This document shows, one piece after another, positions 50,385 to 63,793 of a stretch of DNA of 64,000 nt. The stretch lies in the NCBI GenBank assembly GCA_013398275.1, contig VZSE01002180.1, forward strand, positions 965,470 through 1,029,469. Direction: 5' to 3'. The first letter of the stretch is position 1. Every line of letters begins with the position of its first letter. A model generated the notes under the pieces. That model saw only the letters and a program-made list of their open reading frames with translations, was not told the DNA's origin and did not search any database. A program made the translations under genes and the position numbers. Source of the DNA: Promerops cafer (taxonomy: Eukaryota; Chordata; Aves; Passeriformes; Nectariniidae).

Positions 50385-52011
50385 TATTGCTAAAGAAAAG
50401 AGTGATTTAGAAGATTACCTGTGTAGAGTAGGCTCTTGGGTCCCTGCTTTTCTGGTTTATCTGAAACTGTCATCGTTATGCAGCTCATACAATATTGTTC
50501 TTATGTAATAAGTACTCATCAGTGATCATGTAATCAAGTATGCACATTCTTGTGACATTCCTTGTCTTTAGCCTCCATCTTTCTAAGGCCGAGTGCTAGG
50601 TATAACAAGATATATGTCATTTTCCAATAGCTGCTCTGTTGGTTGAGCTAAGTCCCATATGAAGTCTGTTTGTTCACTGTCATTTTTCTTTTCACAAGTA
50701 AGTATAACAAGCTAAAATCAATATAGGGTAGATGCGTATTAAATCTTCATGTATTTTCCTCATTTTCGATAGTAAAAATGATAGAATTGCTTCTTATAGG
50801 CACAGTAAAATACAAAGAGCACCAGTCTGACATCTGTCATAGGCAATTACTTTCAATTTTCAAATATTAACTTCTTGATTCAGTGATTTGACACAGATGA
50901 GGATGTTTGATACATGCACTGGCATACACATATTTCCTTTTTTTTTTTTAAATCAGTTATCTAAAACTCTACTGTGATGTCTAAATATGTTGAATCTCTA
51001 CAGGAAAATAAATCTGGGCGATGGACTTATGTGACAGGATCAGTCTACATCAGTGTACCAAAGGAGAAGGGAAAGCTGTGCACATTTATAAACAAACTGA
51101 TTTTTACAACTTTCATTTATTTAAACATAGATGAAAGCATCTAATTAGGAATTGATCTCAACATAAGCCTTCAATTTTTATATATGTGGTTTTATAGTTG
51201 TTGAGAGTTTCTAAAAAGTTTAAAAAAAGCAGACCTGATCCAACCAACCGATTTCCTGAGACAGCTATTGGTTTGTGGGGTGGGAGAGAATGGTTGAATA
51301 GTTAAACATATGATTCATGGAAAATTAATGTAATGAAGTATCTTCTAAAAATAATGGAGTCATTGAAGGTGTTAACTTAAAAAAAAAAAGAAACCAAACA
51401 ACTTTTATAAGGTTAAAACTCCTGTGCCATATACACAAATATATATTGCTCTCTCTACCCATCCCTATATATTTGTTCAATATGACTCCTATAGAGAATA
51501 TTTATATTTGCTCTATTAGCCCCATCTGGTGAGTTCTAACAGCATTGCAAACTGGACAGACCTGATACTGCACTCTCATGTCCCAGCTCTTAGGTGGGTG
51601 GCAGGGCTTGCACGGAGACCCCGAGTTCCACCCTTTGCCCACTGCAGCAACAGCACAAACACCCAGGAGGAATCCTCATTAGCACGGCAGTACCATGGTT
51701 CATAAGCTTCTCTTTTGCTTTAATGGATTAATCTCACAAGTCAGGGTGTTACTCTCTCCATTTGCATCCAGAAACAGGCACAGCCCATCAGCACACTTGA
51801 GTCACCCCCATTCACAAGAAATCTTCCATTTCTGATCCTTGGTGCTGTGCAAGCCGAGGCCATGTCTTCCAGGGCTGAACCAGCTGCTCCTACAGAGACT
51901 TTACCTTTCAGTGTTTTTCTGGGAGGTCTGTGGTCCACTCTCTGTAATTGCAAAGGGATGTCACCCGTCAATTAGTTCATTTCAGAGCAGCTGGTAGTGC
52001 ACACAGTAATG

Positions 52012-52102
52012 GGCAACCTGCTCCAGGTGGCCCTGCTTGAGCAGAGAGATGGGGTGACCCCCAGAGGTTCCTCCTAACCTCAAACACTCCATCATTCTGT
52101 AA
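52012..52102 (+). mobile_element. CR1 LINE 3' tail
   Basis: Close match to the avian CR1 3' end on the plus strand: CCTGCTCCAGGTGGCCCTGC, then GGTGACCCCCAGAGG, CCTAACCTCAAAC and a CATTCTGTAA end. Only the terminal 90 bases are clear. Sequence upstream to about 51580 is somewhat GC-richer but not assignable. Confidence 0.8.
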
Positions 52103-52357
52103 GTTTACCCTTAACATTATCATTTATTTTTGTGCAATATCAATATGAATCAACACTGTTTTGAGTCAGAAGCATTTTACTTACCTTCTGTAAAAATAAA
52201 TTTTTGTAAAACTCTTTTGAAGTGCAGTATCATGATGTTAATTTTTAAACAAGAAACGAGGAGGCTGCTTGCCTGTAGTACATGGGTTAGCAAACCCTGT
52301 CAGCCTTTGATATATGGTAGGTCAGAATAAGACACTCTCCATGGCTGCCTTGACTTG

Positions 52358-52431
52358 CTCCATGCCTGAGGAGTCTTGTTCAGTTTCTCTCTACTCTCCT
52401 TCTCCTGCTGTGCATCTAAACCAAGGCATGG
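52358..52431 (+). repeat. Direct repeat copy B (pairs with 50311-50384)
   Basis: Second copy of the 74-base repeat, same orientation, about 2.05 kb from copy A. It is followed by a poly(T) run at 52438-52454. Confidence 0.6.
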
Positions 52432-55400
52432 GCTAATTTTTTTTTTTTTTTTTGGTGGCTTGAAGGTTACTTGCATTAATTCTGTAGAAAAATGAGTGAT
52501 GACAATGACTCTTTTACTGCCAGACTTAGCTGATGAAGATTAGTTGCTCTTCTAATGTAAGCTGAAACGTGGCTACAGGCTGTTTCTTTCCATCACTTCC
52601 CTTTGGAAAATTCAAACATAATCTCATCATAATATTTCTAGTCAGTTTAAATTATAATTTATTCTGTTTCTTCTGTCTACTTTTGTTCCCACAGCTGTGA
52701 CAGGAGAGAACTGGGGCAAAATAAAAACAGCTAGTAGCCAGACACAAGGGCCTTGTGGTCTTTTTTCATGAGAGGTGAATAAAGGGGGTTGTTTAAGCAT
52801 AACTTAAATAGGAACAGGAAACAATAGCCTATCTTAAGGAGGAAATCTACATCTTTAGGTGGTTTCAGACTTGGTTTCTGTTAAATTATCAAGAGAAGGG
52901 ACTTTACACTATAACATGTTCCTCCAACAAAATGTGTTTCCTTGCAGTGTTATTCTGACTTGAAGGGACTATAAACAAATCTGTGTTAGTATCATCATTA
53001 TATCAACTAAGCCAATAGCTCTTATTCCCCAGAGAACTTTCAAGCTTATTTTTAAAATTAAAGAGTTACTTCAGAGTATTCCTGTTGAGGTAGTGTTTCA
53101 GTTAAAGGAGAGTGAAAATCTTGTGTTATTTTGTCATAATTGCAAAATTTTATCTCTGGGATGTCCTAGAATGTACAAGCGAAATTAATTTGTGAAAATA
53201 AATCAAACCCTGTGATGAATTTTGTTACTTTATAATACAATCTAACATGACTATATTAAAAAGCCTACAGATTTCCTCTTGATTAAACAATTATTCATCC
53301 TATGTTATCTTAATCTTAAGTAAGAAATCAGGAGAAAGTGAAAAATCTAAAATGTATACCAGATTATTAATGATACATCTGAAACAATAATTAAATTTCT
53401 CTGCCCTATGCTCTCAAGACAAATTATTTGTATTTTTTCAATTTAAAAACACATGTGCCACTGTCAAGTGTATGTGTGGGTGTACATGCAGTGAGGTTTC
53501 AACTCTGTTTATTCTTATTAACACTGAGTCTGTGCAAACTGAAGATCAGCCCATGGATGAAGAGAAGACAACTCTTGCCTTCCAGGCTGAAATAACTGCT
53601 CAACACTTTCTATTCCAGCAAGAAAAACTTTCTGAGGGAGGCAGTTAGGAAATCATTGGTTGCAAGTAATCTGGCTATTAGTGTGACTCAGCCAGTAAAA
53701 CACTGCCTGGATTCTTAACTGTAACCCTGAGAATGCTCAAGCCTTCTGTTGTGATCCCTGGACAGAATGAGACCTGAGGCTGTGGCTGATCCTAACAAGC
53801 TGGATTCTGGGAATGACGGGCCTGACAAGCACAATTGCACTCTGACCATCACAGATTCAGGCACAGGATGACCAAAGCTGATCCCATGACTACTGCGAGG
53901 TCCAGTAGAGGAGCCTTTATAGAAACGTGGCTTGTGCTGGTGTCTCTGGGAATGGTCAGTTTGGGGTCAGCTTCTTCTCTGCCTCCATGGTTGCAAAGGT
54001 GGCTGTGGTCACAAGGCAAAGACAGGCAGTAGGAAAGTCACCTTCATTCCAGGCTTCTTGCTGTCATTGATAATGGTAAATGTTTGTCAACAGAATTTGC
54101 AGTTCTCTGTCTGGTGGCTGGTGAGAGTCAAGTGACCATTCTGCAGAACAGAGTGGGAGCACAGGTGCACAATCTGAGAGAACAGGATCTCTACCTTTAG
54201 CAACAAATTTGCCTGCCTGTGTAATAATCATTGACTGAACTTTGTGCAGCAGAGAATGAATGTGCATCACACAATACAGCACCACAGCTGCGTTTCATTT
54301 CTAGTATGTGTAACATTTAAAGGTCAAACTTAATTAGTTTCTGCATTATAGACTCCCTCTTGCAGTTCATATGTTGTTGATGTTGCGTCATGAGAGCTTT
54401 GAAAGCTGGGGGGAAATACACATTGAAATGGTATAATTGCTTTAGTTGTTGCATTTGTTGGAGCACAGAACAGGTACAGAACACCAGCTCACCATTATCA
54501 GGTAGTCAGTGATGATTAAGAATTTATTACAATTGTTTTAACTCTTAATTTCAGAAAAAGGTTGCTATTTGTCCATTTGTGCTGTCACTGAAACACACAT
54601 TTCCTTCATGGGAAACCACATGACTGTAAAACAAAGATTATCCTATATCTGAAGGAAGACCAAAGAGAATACTTAGGAAAAAGGCAAATCAAAGAAACTG
54701 TGAAGAAGCATTCTCAATTCATCAGCTATCCAATTACAGTCTTTGTAAGTGTCTGTTTGAGATGCTAATTTTACATGCTTTGAAACACTAGTTGCATACC
54801 TAATGTCCTTGCATCATTCCCAGATGCTTCTAGTACAACATTAACTGAGCTGTCTCTGTACTGCCAGAATTGACATTTGCAAGGAGGACTCTATTGTGTG
54901 ATAATTTCTTGGTTTGCTTTCCTATTGAGCTCTGAAAGAGTACTGCCTATGTAGGACAGAGTTATACCATGTGTCAGTCTAGATGCTGAGCTTCTCATTC
55001 AGCAACCCAGAGGAAATCTCATAAAGATAACATTTATCTTAGTGAATTTAGTAAGACACAGTTCATGCTGTTGTTAAAATCTGGACTACTTGGCAATGAA
55101 AATTCGTGCTTCTAGCTGAAGATCATGATTATGCAGGTAAAGCAGTAAACTCTGATTATGCATTTTATATTGATATATACTAAAGCTGTACTTTTGGGGC
55201 CAAAGAAATCTCTTGACATATTTAGATATGCTTCTGAAAGAGGTCTGGTTGGCAGTGACTAACTAGTAATTCTGGATTTTAAGCCAGACTTATTATGGCT
55301 CTAGTTCCAAAAGTGAGAACAGATGAGCAGAAGGCAATTTAGAAAGGTACTTTGAATGCCAGGTGCATCAGTATTATTTAATTAATTAATTCTACAAAAC

Positions 55401-58400
55401 TGCAAAGCAGAGTTAGAAATACATCTCATATGACCTGTAATTATGTTTATTCATACAAACCCAAGGACATGCAGGGAAGTTCATCAAGATGGAAATAACA
55501 TGCAAATTAAATAATATAATAGGAATGTGACTTGCAGAGCTTTCCAGAAAAAGAATGCCCCCCTGTAATTTTCTGTCTTGAACTATGAAGGAGAAAGAAG
55601 CCAAGCCATCATGGTTATTTTTAGTATAAATTTAGAACTGTATTTCTGTCAGATGAAACAAACTTGAACAGTTCTATAGAACCACAACCAAGAGAGATGC
55701 TTCATTTTGAACAAATGGTCTGAGGAAACACAATTTTAGGTAAGTCATTAGAAAGAGCAGCTATGCCCTGAGGAAGAAAAGCCGAAAAATCCCTTCTTTT
55801 ACTGTCCCAATCCTTTGATGCCCCTTCCTGCAACTTAGCTTTGTAGATCTACTGTGAAGGACAGCCAAAACAAGAAACAGAAAATGCATTCTGTCATAAT
55901 TTTTTTTAAGTTTTGCTTTATAAGAAAGAACTTGACTCGTTACAATGAACTTGCTGATTTTATTTTAAGCACTAGACATTTAAAATGTAACTTGAATTTG
56001 ACAAAATAAAAGGATTTTCACTCTTCCAGATATATCTAATCCAAAGAAAGCAGAGATGAAGAAATCCTGGGCTGTCAGCATCTGAAACAGTTTTAAGTTT
56101 GTCAATCACAAGTCATTGCAACTCCCACAGTGCTGAAAGACCCATTCTAGAGGGGTTTTCTTCCTTGTTTTGTTTTTTCAGTGATGTGGGGGAAAAGGGC
56201 AAAGGTATCTCCTGGCAAGTGTTAACTAGCACCCCTCTGCTTAGGAAATAACCTGGTGATTTCTTGTTACTGTGGTCTGTCCTACTTTCACAGAGCAGAG
56301 CAGCTGCATTACACTGACCTGCATATTAACTGGCTAAGAATACCCTCGGCTCAGCTGACTGCAAAGCAGGATTTCAGCATAAAGAGCCAAGTTACATCAG
56401 AAGATTTGCCTCAGTATGGCAGGAAGTATCTCCTTGAAAGAGATGAAACCTGATTTTTCCCCCTAATTCACTATGCCTGGTTCCTGTAGCCCACAGATAA
56501 ATTTGTAATGATTAATCAAGTACTTACACAGCTCTTGACAAAATTTCTCGGAGTACCTACTCACAGTCAGCTTTAATCAGAATATCTTACTGCTACTATT
56601 CTTTTTTTCCAGCATTCTTTTGTGGAGAGGAAGCTGGGATTCAGAGTTCTCCTGGTTTTTCAAAAGAAATAAATCTTTTGATCTGTCTGACACAGCAAGA
56701 AAATAACATTAAACTGTGCCTAAGCAGAGTGTTGATCACAGATAGCTGTTAAGCCTTAATCTGTGATTATCTGAAAGCACGCCATAATTTTAGTACCTTG
56801 TTTTTTATCCCACCAATATCTTGCTAATCAAATGGAAGTACTGTCTGGAATATGAAAAAAACCAGTCTACCCAGAATATATGGACAAATTTTAATTAATT
56901 TCTTGCCTCTTTTTTTCAAGTACAGAGTGTCAAATTAAGGAGCATATCCTGTTTGAAATACTAGAAAAATCAACCTCATTGACGTCTATTTTAAATGTTC
57001 ACAATCTCCCAACCTGAAAAATGTGGATCCTGAGCTTGTAGATTTTTAACATTTCTATTACCTCTAAGACCTTCATGCTTCATGATGAAATTTGAAACCT
57101 TTAGGTGTGTAGCAGACTCATAGTACAGCACACAGCATATACTGAATTCTGAATAGCTGACTTCAAGTATTTTTTCACAGATATTGCAGCACAGCACAAT
57201 TATGAAGGTGACAAAAATAAAATTTTTCCAAATTTTCCTTGACCTTCAGAAGGAAAGAAGACAGCAAGTTTGTAAGCAGTTCTCTGGACTGTGAAGTGTT
57301 CTGCCTGGACACCTCTTCGAAGGAGTGACAAGAGTCAGCCTTGGCCAAGGCTTCTTACACATCTTTTTCACAGAATTCCTTTCATACTGGTCAGATCCAA
57401 GGTAACTTGGCTGAGTGATACCAGAGCTACATTTGAGCTATAATTCACACTTAATAAATAACTAAAAGTCCTCCATGCAAATTCTTTCTAGAATCAGGTT
57501 TATCAAATTAGCACCAATTTAAGCAGTTGTTCTGCAAGATTCTTCAATTCTTTCTGTTTCTGTGCCCTCTTTAAAGTAGAATGATTGAGGTTGTTGCATA
57601 CTCAGTATCCTCAAAAAAAAAGTAAAATTGATTTTCTTTAACCTAGTTCACCCTGATTCCAGCTATCACTGCTTAGTAAACCTACTTTCTCAGCTCTTTA
57701 CACAACTAAAATTCCATTCACAACTAAATCTGAAAGTGTGATCTCCATACCAGATTGCTCTCTCTTTCCCTGATTTCTAAGGTAAACCTGTCTATGAAGG
57801 TTTTTTTCTCTTTGTTTCTAGGAAATGTGCTTATAAAAAAGTAGATGCTTTGGAAGTGTTCCTGAACTATGAAGGTCTTTCCAACAATTTTTCTTTTTCC
57901 TTTTGCTGAAGTCACCACAGCAATTTGATCACAAAGATATCTTCTTTATAGAAAATCTACCTAATGCAAGAATACGTGATCTTTCTTATCTGCTTAAAAC
58001 CCAGGACTAGAACTTACCTTCCGTGCCTCTATTTAAAATAAATTGAAAATTTATTTCCTATTATCAACTTTTCTTTCATGTCATAATCACCTAACTCAAC
58101 TTTGAAAAGTTATCTGTCACCAGTAATTTGCAAAATCAATACTATTGCATCAAGAATGTTAGCAAAGTACAGAACACATGCTTTGTGACGTAATTACCAA
58201 TAGTATCTGACATTTAGAAGGTGGCTTGAAGGAGAGTTTTGTCTCCAAATCTACCATGCACACAAAATAAGGTATGTAAGTGCTCTATACATGTGTACAC
58301 TTGATAGTAAATATGCAACAGTGCTCAGCTGTTATAGGTACTAAACCCCCAACCCTTACTGTAATACTGAATTCAACGCCTAGAACATGAGTATGTACAG

Positions 58401-59299
58401 GGAAAAAAGTGTTGGGTTTATTTCCACACTTGCTGATACTGGTGCTCTATTAAGTTTTTTCTCTAATGATGTAACTTTACCATCACTACTGTTTTTCACA
58501 TCTTCATGGGAAGTCTAGGGTTTTGTTTGTCTAGGGACTTTTTAGTCAAACCTTCTGCTGTCTGGAAGGGCTTTTTCTCCAAGCTTCTTGTCCTTCTGAA
58601 TTAGGATCTATTGAAACTTTTGGCTATGAATAGAACAAAGCTCTTAACTATAGATAATAAAAGTTACAGCTGCCACCTTGTTCTCCTTCTGAAGTTAACA
58701 GTTTTATGTAACTGTTCCTGATTTAAGGGAGCTCTGATGAGCATGACATTCTCCTGTCACTCTCCAAGCCATGTAACTGTGTGTCCTGGTTTTTTGGTCC
58801 CATCCTAGACAGAGATTTCTCACACATTTCCACAAACAGGTACCACAGTCATCTTAAAATGCCCTTAAAATAAAGAGAAGAACCAGAGAGCGAAAGAAAC
58901 ACTTTTAACTTGGTGGAAGACAAAATGTCTTGTATAGCTCAGTTGGCAATGGTATGATGCTTGATTTGTACATATAATTTCAGCTAAGAAGTAAAAAACT
59001 ACGCATTTATTCTGGGAAAGTGTAAAACACTATATAAGGTCTAAAACTATAAAGAAAATAGGTTTTGTTCCAGTCATAAGGGAATATTAAGACAAGGAAA
59101 AATTTTCAATATCAAATTTGAGTTGTTATAAGGTTAGCCTATTAATTTTGTAACAAATACCACACAAATACCACAAATAAATTAATTTATGATAAGACTG
59201 AACAATTATTCTGGGACCTTATTAATGTCCCATGAATCCAGGCCTTTCCATGATCACTCTCTCAGCTTTCCTATGCTATGTAAAGCTGAGCTTTACATA

Positions 59300-59355
59300 C
59301 CTATAGAAATATATTATATATGTTATATTATATATAAATTATATAATATAAATTG
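59300..59355. repeat. AT-rich alternating tract
   Basis: Imperfect TATAA/ATATT alternation (TATTATATATGTTATATTAT and following) capable of weak cruciforms. Simple sequence. Confidence 0.7.
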
Positions 59356-60432
59356 TAATTGGCATTTGTTAGTAGCGGAATAGTCTTTGGAATTGTTATA
59401 GCAATAGACCTGTGCTATAACAAATACATTCTTGTTCAACAGTAAGTCCCTTTAGAATTCCTTCTGACAGAAATGACTGGCAGTTTTCACAGTCCCTGAC
59501 ATATACTTCAAGAACCATAAACTTTTAGGAAAAGAGAATGTGTACATGCAGCCCATGGTCCATGCAATTATTGCTGCCACCTGCAGTTCTACAGTACAAC
59601 TACATTGTATGAGATCGATTTTGTTCTTTGCCTCTTAAGTAGCTCCTTTGCCAGAAAAATATTTCTTCTATCAGTCCTATTTCTAGTACGGATCACCTTT
59701 TTTTGTGACCTACAGATCTTATGATCACTTCAGGTTCCACCAAGCAATGAGAAAGCACAAAAGAACAGAGCCTGGGAAATAGTTTTAAGAAAACATGAAG
59801 CTTTGCTCAGACAGATATCCATTCCCAGCTTTACATTTCATTATGACAACACAGATTTTACATGCATAATTCCATGTTAAAGCAAACTAGACATATATTA
59901 CCAAATCTTTCTACTTACATCATTCTTCTGAAATCTACTGTTAAGCAGTTTCAGTTACTGCTGTTTTGTTTTCCTTCAGTAAACCCTGAAGCACTGAGAC
60001 AACATGGCAAAACTGTTTCAGAACTCGAACAAAATTAATTTTAAAGCAATGCTATAAAAGCATTAAGGCTACAACACCAAGAACTCAGAAGTTAAGTTAA
60101 ATGCTGGAATTCGAATTCTCTATGCAAATGATTTTTAATTTCTTTGTGGCTCATAAAAAATAAAATCTTCTTCAGCAACACAGAAAAAGCCTTTGATTGA
60201 ATTAAGAATAAACCCCAGTTTTCCTGGGTGTTATTTCAACACTTTGAACATTAAATACCTTCCTTTCAGCCATCTTTTACTTTGTTCTTTTTAAATATGA
60301 TAACTTTCACAAAGCAAGGAGTTCTATGAAATTGTGTAATTAAAGATTCTATTGGGATGCAAATGTATACAGAGAACAAGTATGGGACTAATCCTTAGGA
60401 AACCAGGAAATGCACATCGGAGCCTTTCTGGT

Positions 60433-60685
60433 AAGGAGGGTCCTGTTGGTGAGTCGAGGTCAGCTGTCCCAGCTGTGTCCCCTCACAGCTCCTTGTGCCC
60501 ACCCAGCCTCCTTGCTGGGGGTCAGAGTGAGGAGCAGAAAAGGCCTTGATGATGTCCAAACACTGCTCAGCAATAACAAAAACATCTCTGGGTTATCAAC
60601 ACTCTTTGCAGCACAAATTCAAAATATAACTCCATGCTCGTTGCTGTGAAGAAAATTAACTCTACCCCAACGAAAACCAGCACAA
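60433..60685 (+). mobile_element. Avian ERV-type LTR fragment, diverged
   Basis: Matches from memory a widespread bird LTR end: CTGTGTCCCCTCACAGCTCC, GAGCAGAAAAGGCCTTGATG, CACTGCTCAGCAATAACAAA, then GAAGAAAATTAACTCTACCC and AAAACCAGCACA. The visible portion is the distal part only, and no flanking duplication or internal retroviral gene is seen. Family name not assigned. A 60-80 codon frame across it is not a host gene. Confidence 0.6.
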
Positions 60686-63068
60686 TCTCCTGGTTGAAAA
60701 ATGAATCTATCTCTCTCAGAATTTCCTCCAAAATTAATTCTGACACAAACCAAGTTTGGAACCAGTCTTTTTTTTTTCCTTGCCTAAAAGTGAAGCAATA
60801 CAAAACTGGGATCAGTTAAAATAGAGTAACCATAGGAACAAAGTGTCTATATTTGCTAGCCCTCACTGCATAACAGAACAAAAAGAATATAGGTTATTCA
60901 TAAGTCATGAAGAAAATATGTGTTTTACACAGGCACAGAGGAACTCAGATCAAGCAGAGCTGGGAAAACTTAGATGGTTTGGTATGAGATTACATTCCCC
61001 CAGTGCATTTGTCAAACAACTTTGACAAAAGGAATCAGTGTGCTTTTGAAAGATGAATAACAAAACCACAAAAGAGAAAACAGAATGATGTGACTGGAGA
61101 TTAGACAGTATAAAGGCATGTGATCCTGCAGACATATGCAAAACCTTCCATAGGTCTTCACATGCCTGAAATGACATATATCCCTAAGTCTGAATCACTG
61201 GACCCACATTAATTGAGAGATTAGAAAGGAAAATACTTTCTTAAACATCCTGAATGTTTTTATAAAAGCGGCACCCTTAAAATTCGGGACACCTCAAAAG
61301 GAGAGCACACAAGCAAATTTAGTAGGATATTGCTGGATAAAATGCTTGGACAGATTTCCATATATTGCAATACTTCAGCCGTTCTCTGAAGTACAGAAGT
61401 TACTTTGATGCAAATACACGTCTAACGTCTAATTTGAAGCATTTCTGTCAATAGAATCTGAATGTAAGAGGGTTTCAGCCTAAAAGGCACATCCTATAGA
61501 ATTTATACTATACTGTAACTATTTTTTAATCTAAGAAAAAAATATTAAAGTTACATCATTATGCCTGAGTGTAACTGCCACACTTTATTAGGACAGTGGT
61601 AAAGTGCCATTAGGCTGCTTTATGGAAGCAGACAACCAAAGCAGCTGTCAGATCACTGAAATCACAATCACTGTGCAAAGAAAGGAACCTGTTGTACTCA
61701 GGAAAGCATTTTGGTGCACATTATTTCGTACAGGCAAGTGTTTGAAGAAAGGAAGAGAAATGCAGTGAGAAGCACCTCAAAATCAAACTTGAAGAGAGTA
61801 CAGAAAACAACCAGCCAAAGTAAGTACCAAGAGACCCAGACATAAGTGCAGAACTTTGAAGGCTGAGCGCTGGCTGAAATCCAGCTTTTTCAGTGGCTTA
61901 GAACAGTGAGCAAATAACTTCACCCTTACAGTCTGATTTTTCCTGTGGGCTGAGCAGTAGCTCATCTATACACCCTTTTATGTTGCTGACACCACGATTA
62001 ATTTTTCCACCTAATTAAAATAACCTGCAGGATCCTGTATTTTGGCCAACTGCTTGGGTCAGAGCTGGAGCACCAGGATGTAGAAGGGCAGAGTCCTTTA
62101 AGACATTGCACCAATGCATGTACTGATCCAGATACTGCAGAAACTGCAGCAAGACAAGCTGTAATTTTAATTCCTTGCTGTTCCTACATGTTTTACATGT
62201 GTACTTAATGTATCTTCTTGTCAGAATACTGAAAACATAACACTACAACAAAATCAAGCCAGTGGACCCCAACTCAATCAGAATTGCTGTCTGGGTTAAA
62301 ACTGCAGGATAACCAATGCAAAGGACATTAAGTTCAGCATGAGGATTTTTGATTAAATGCATTAATGGATCTAAGTATCGGAATATGTAACTCATGCTAG
62401 CCAGTCTGTTTCAGATGCTCAACTAGGAGAAGGGCAGGTTAGGCAACTTAAACTTCCATTCCCCAAAGTCAGGCAGATGTCAACTAGATAGAAGTCTGGG
62501 GCATATCTAAGAGCCAGAAGAAAATGGAAAGAAGTTGCACCTGAGATGAATTTTTGCAACAGAAACAACATTCTTTTTATTCCTCAAACAAATAGCCATT
62601 CTTAAGAGCAAGGAGATTTGTCTAGATTTATGCTTACATCAGTGCACAATTTTAACATGTAGTTTCTCTTGGTATTTATATCCTTGAAAGTGGATCAGCT
62701 CCAAGAAGAGTTTTAGAAGTCTGGTCTGGAACACATGGGATGCAGATCATTCTCCTGAGATGTAGAAGATCTGCATTTAACTCCCTGCTCCCAATCAGGT
62801 CATTCAGGATATAAAAATACCCACCCTGCTAAATGCTGCAATCACAGAGCTGCCGGGTATAATGAGATGTGTACATATCAAAGCCTTTATGCAGAATATG
62901 CAAACGTATGTATAAAGGTGTCTCTTGCCGTGCCCTTTGAACATTAATCGAGATTTCCCAGACAAACTGGCAAAGGCCATGTTCGGGCTGAGAATCCCAG
63001 CGGGTTTCAGGCTTTGGGCTGTTACAAACCCAACAGCACTGGCCTACGCTTCATGTCTACTATTAGCA

Positions 63069-63085
63069 CTTAAATCCTTAAGTAA
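63069..63085 (+). repeat. 17-mer repeated at 63500
   Basis: CTTAAATCCTTAAGTAA occurs here and again, identical, at 63500-63516, where a third partial copy (CTTAAATCCTTGAG) follows directly. Confidence 0.85.
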
Positions 63086-63373
63086 GTGCATAGCTATGTA
63101 GGTCTGCTGAGCCGCTTGGATTCGGTCCCAAGGCTCTTTTTACCCTGTGCAAGTGCACAGACCGAGAGGCAGAATTTTGTTAACTCGCAGACTTATACCT
63201 GCAGCGTGAGAACCGGTGTGGTTTTCCTTGAGCAGGCGAAACGCGCTACCACAGCATCGCTAAGCTGTGATTCACCGGGCTACGCCCGGCAGCGCGGCCA
63301 GATCCTGCCCGGCGAGCAGGGCAAGGGGAGCGGTGCCGCCCGCCCGCAGCCCCTCGTCCCACCCGGGGGGATG

Positions 63374-63566
63374 GCAGCAGCTGCACAGCTGCACCGGCAC
63401 TCCCGCACAGCTGCACACCTCCACCTGCACACACAGAGCCACACAGCTGCACACCCGCTCTGTACTCCTGCACACCTGCACTCCTGCACAGCCACACACC
63501 TTAAATCCTTAAGTAACTTAAATCCTTGAGCTCGCACAACTACACCTGCATACCTGAGCACCCGCA
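63374..63566 (+). repeat. CAC/TGCA-rich low-complexity minisatellite
   Basis: Irregular repetition of GCACAGCTGCACACC, CTGCACACCTGCACTCCTGC and similar units. It yields spurious Cys/Gly-rich or His/Thr-rich open frames on both strands (for example minus 63246-63591) that are artefacts of the repeat. Confidence 0.75.
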
Positions 63567-63597
63567 TACCTGCACAGCCACACTCCGGCACACTCCC

Positions 63598-63648
63598 GCA
63601 CCCTCACACACCCCGCACCCTCACACACCCCGCACCCTCACACACCCC
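63598..63648 (+). repeat. 17-bp tandem repeat, three perfect copies
   Basis: GCACCCTCACACACCCC three times in a row (63598-63614, 63615-63631, 63632-63648), inside the right-hand CpG island. Confidence 0.9.
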
Positions 63649-63792
63649 GCAGCCGAGCACCCCCGCGCTCCCGCACAGCCACACGCCGGCGCACCGGCCA
63701 CGCAGCAGGGACGGGGGTTCAGCACGGGGAGAGAGAGAGAGGGTGAAGGCCGCCCCACACCCCAGCCCTAGGCCGTTCCCGGCGGGAGTGGG

Positions 63793-63793
63793 N
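63793..63793. other. Single unknown base in a G run
   Basis: N within a run of G at 63791-63800, in a G-rich block (63786-63877) with several G-quadruplex-capable tracts. Local sequence is uncertain. Confidence 0.9.

Larger units (their letters stand above)
45674..63240. other. Intergenic-like region upstream of WDR20
   Basis: About 17.5 kb of AT-rich sequence with no recognised gene. It contains exon-like plus-strand stretches near 46.7 and 47.3 kb, a 28-bp tandem duplication, two diverged 74-bp direct repeats, a CR1 tail, an LTR fragment and an AT-rich tract, each listed separately. Short frames elsewhere, such as plus 47679-47918 and minus 47999-48253, have no recognisable domain. Confidence 0.55.

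Noticed and set aside
63086..63591. Cys/Gly-rich and His/Thr-rich frames up to 147 codons
   Set aside because: Produced by the CAC/TGCA minisatellite; frames are open on both strands at once, as expected of a repeat.
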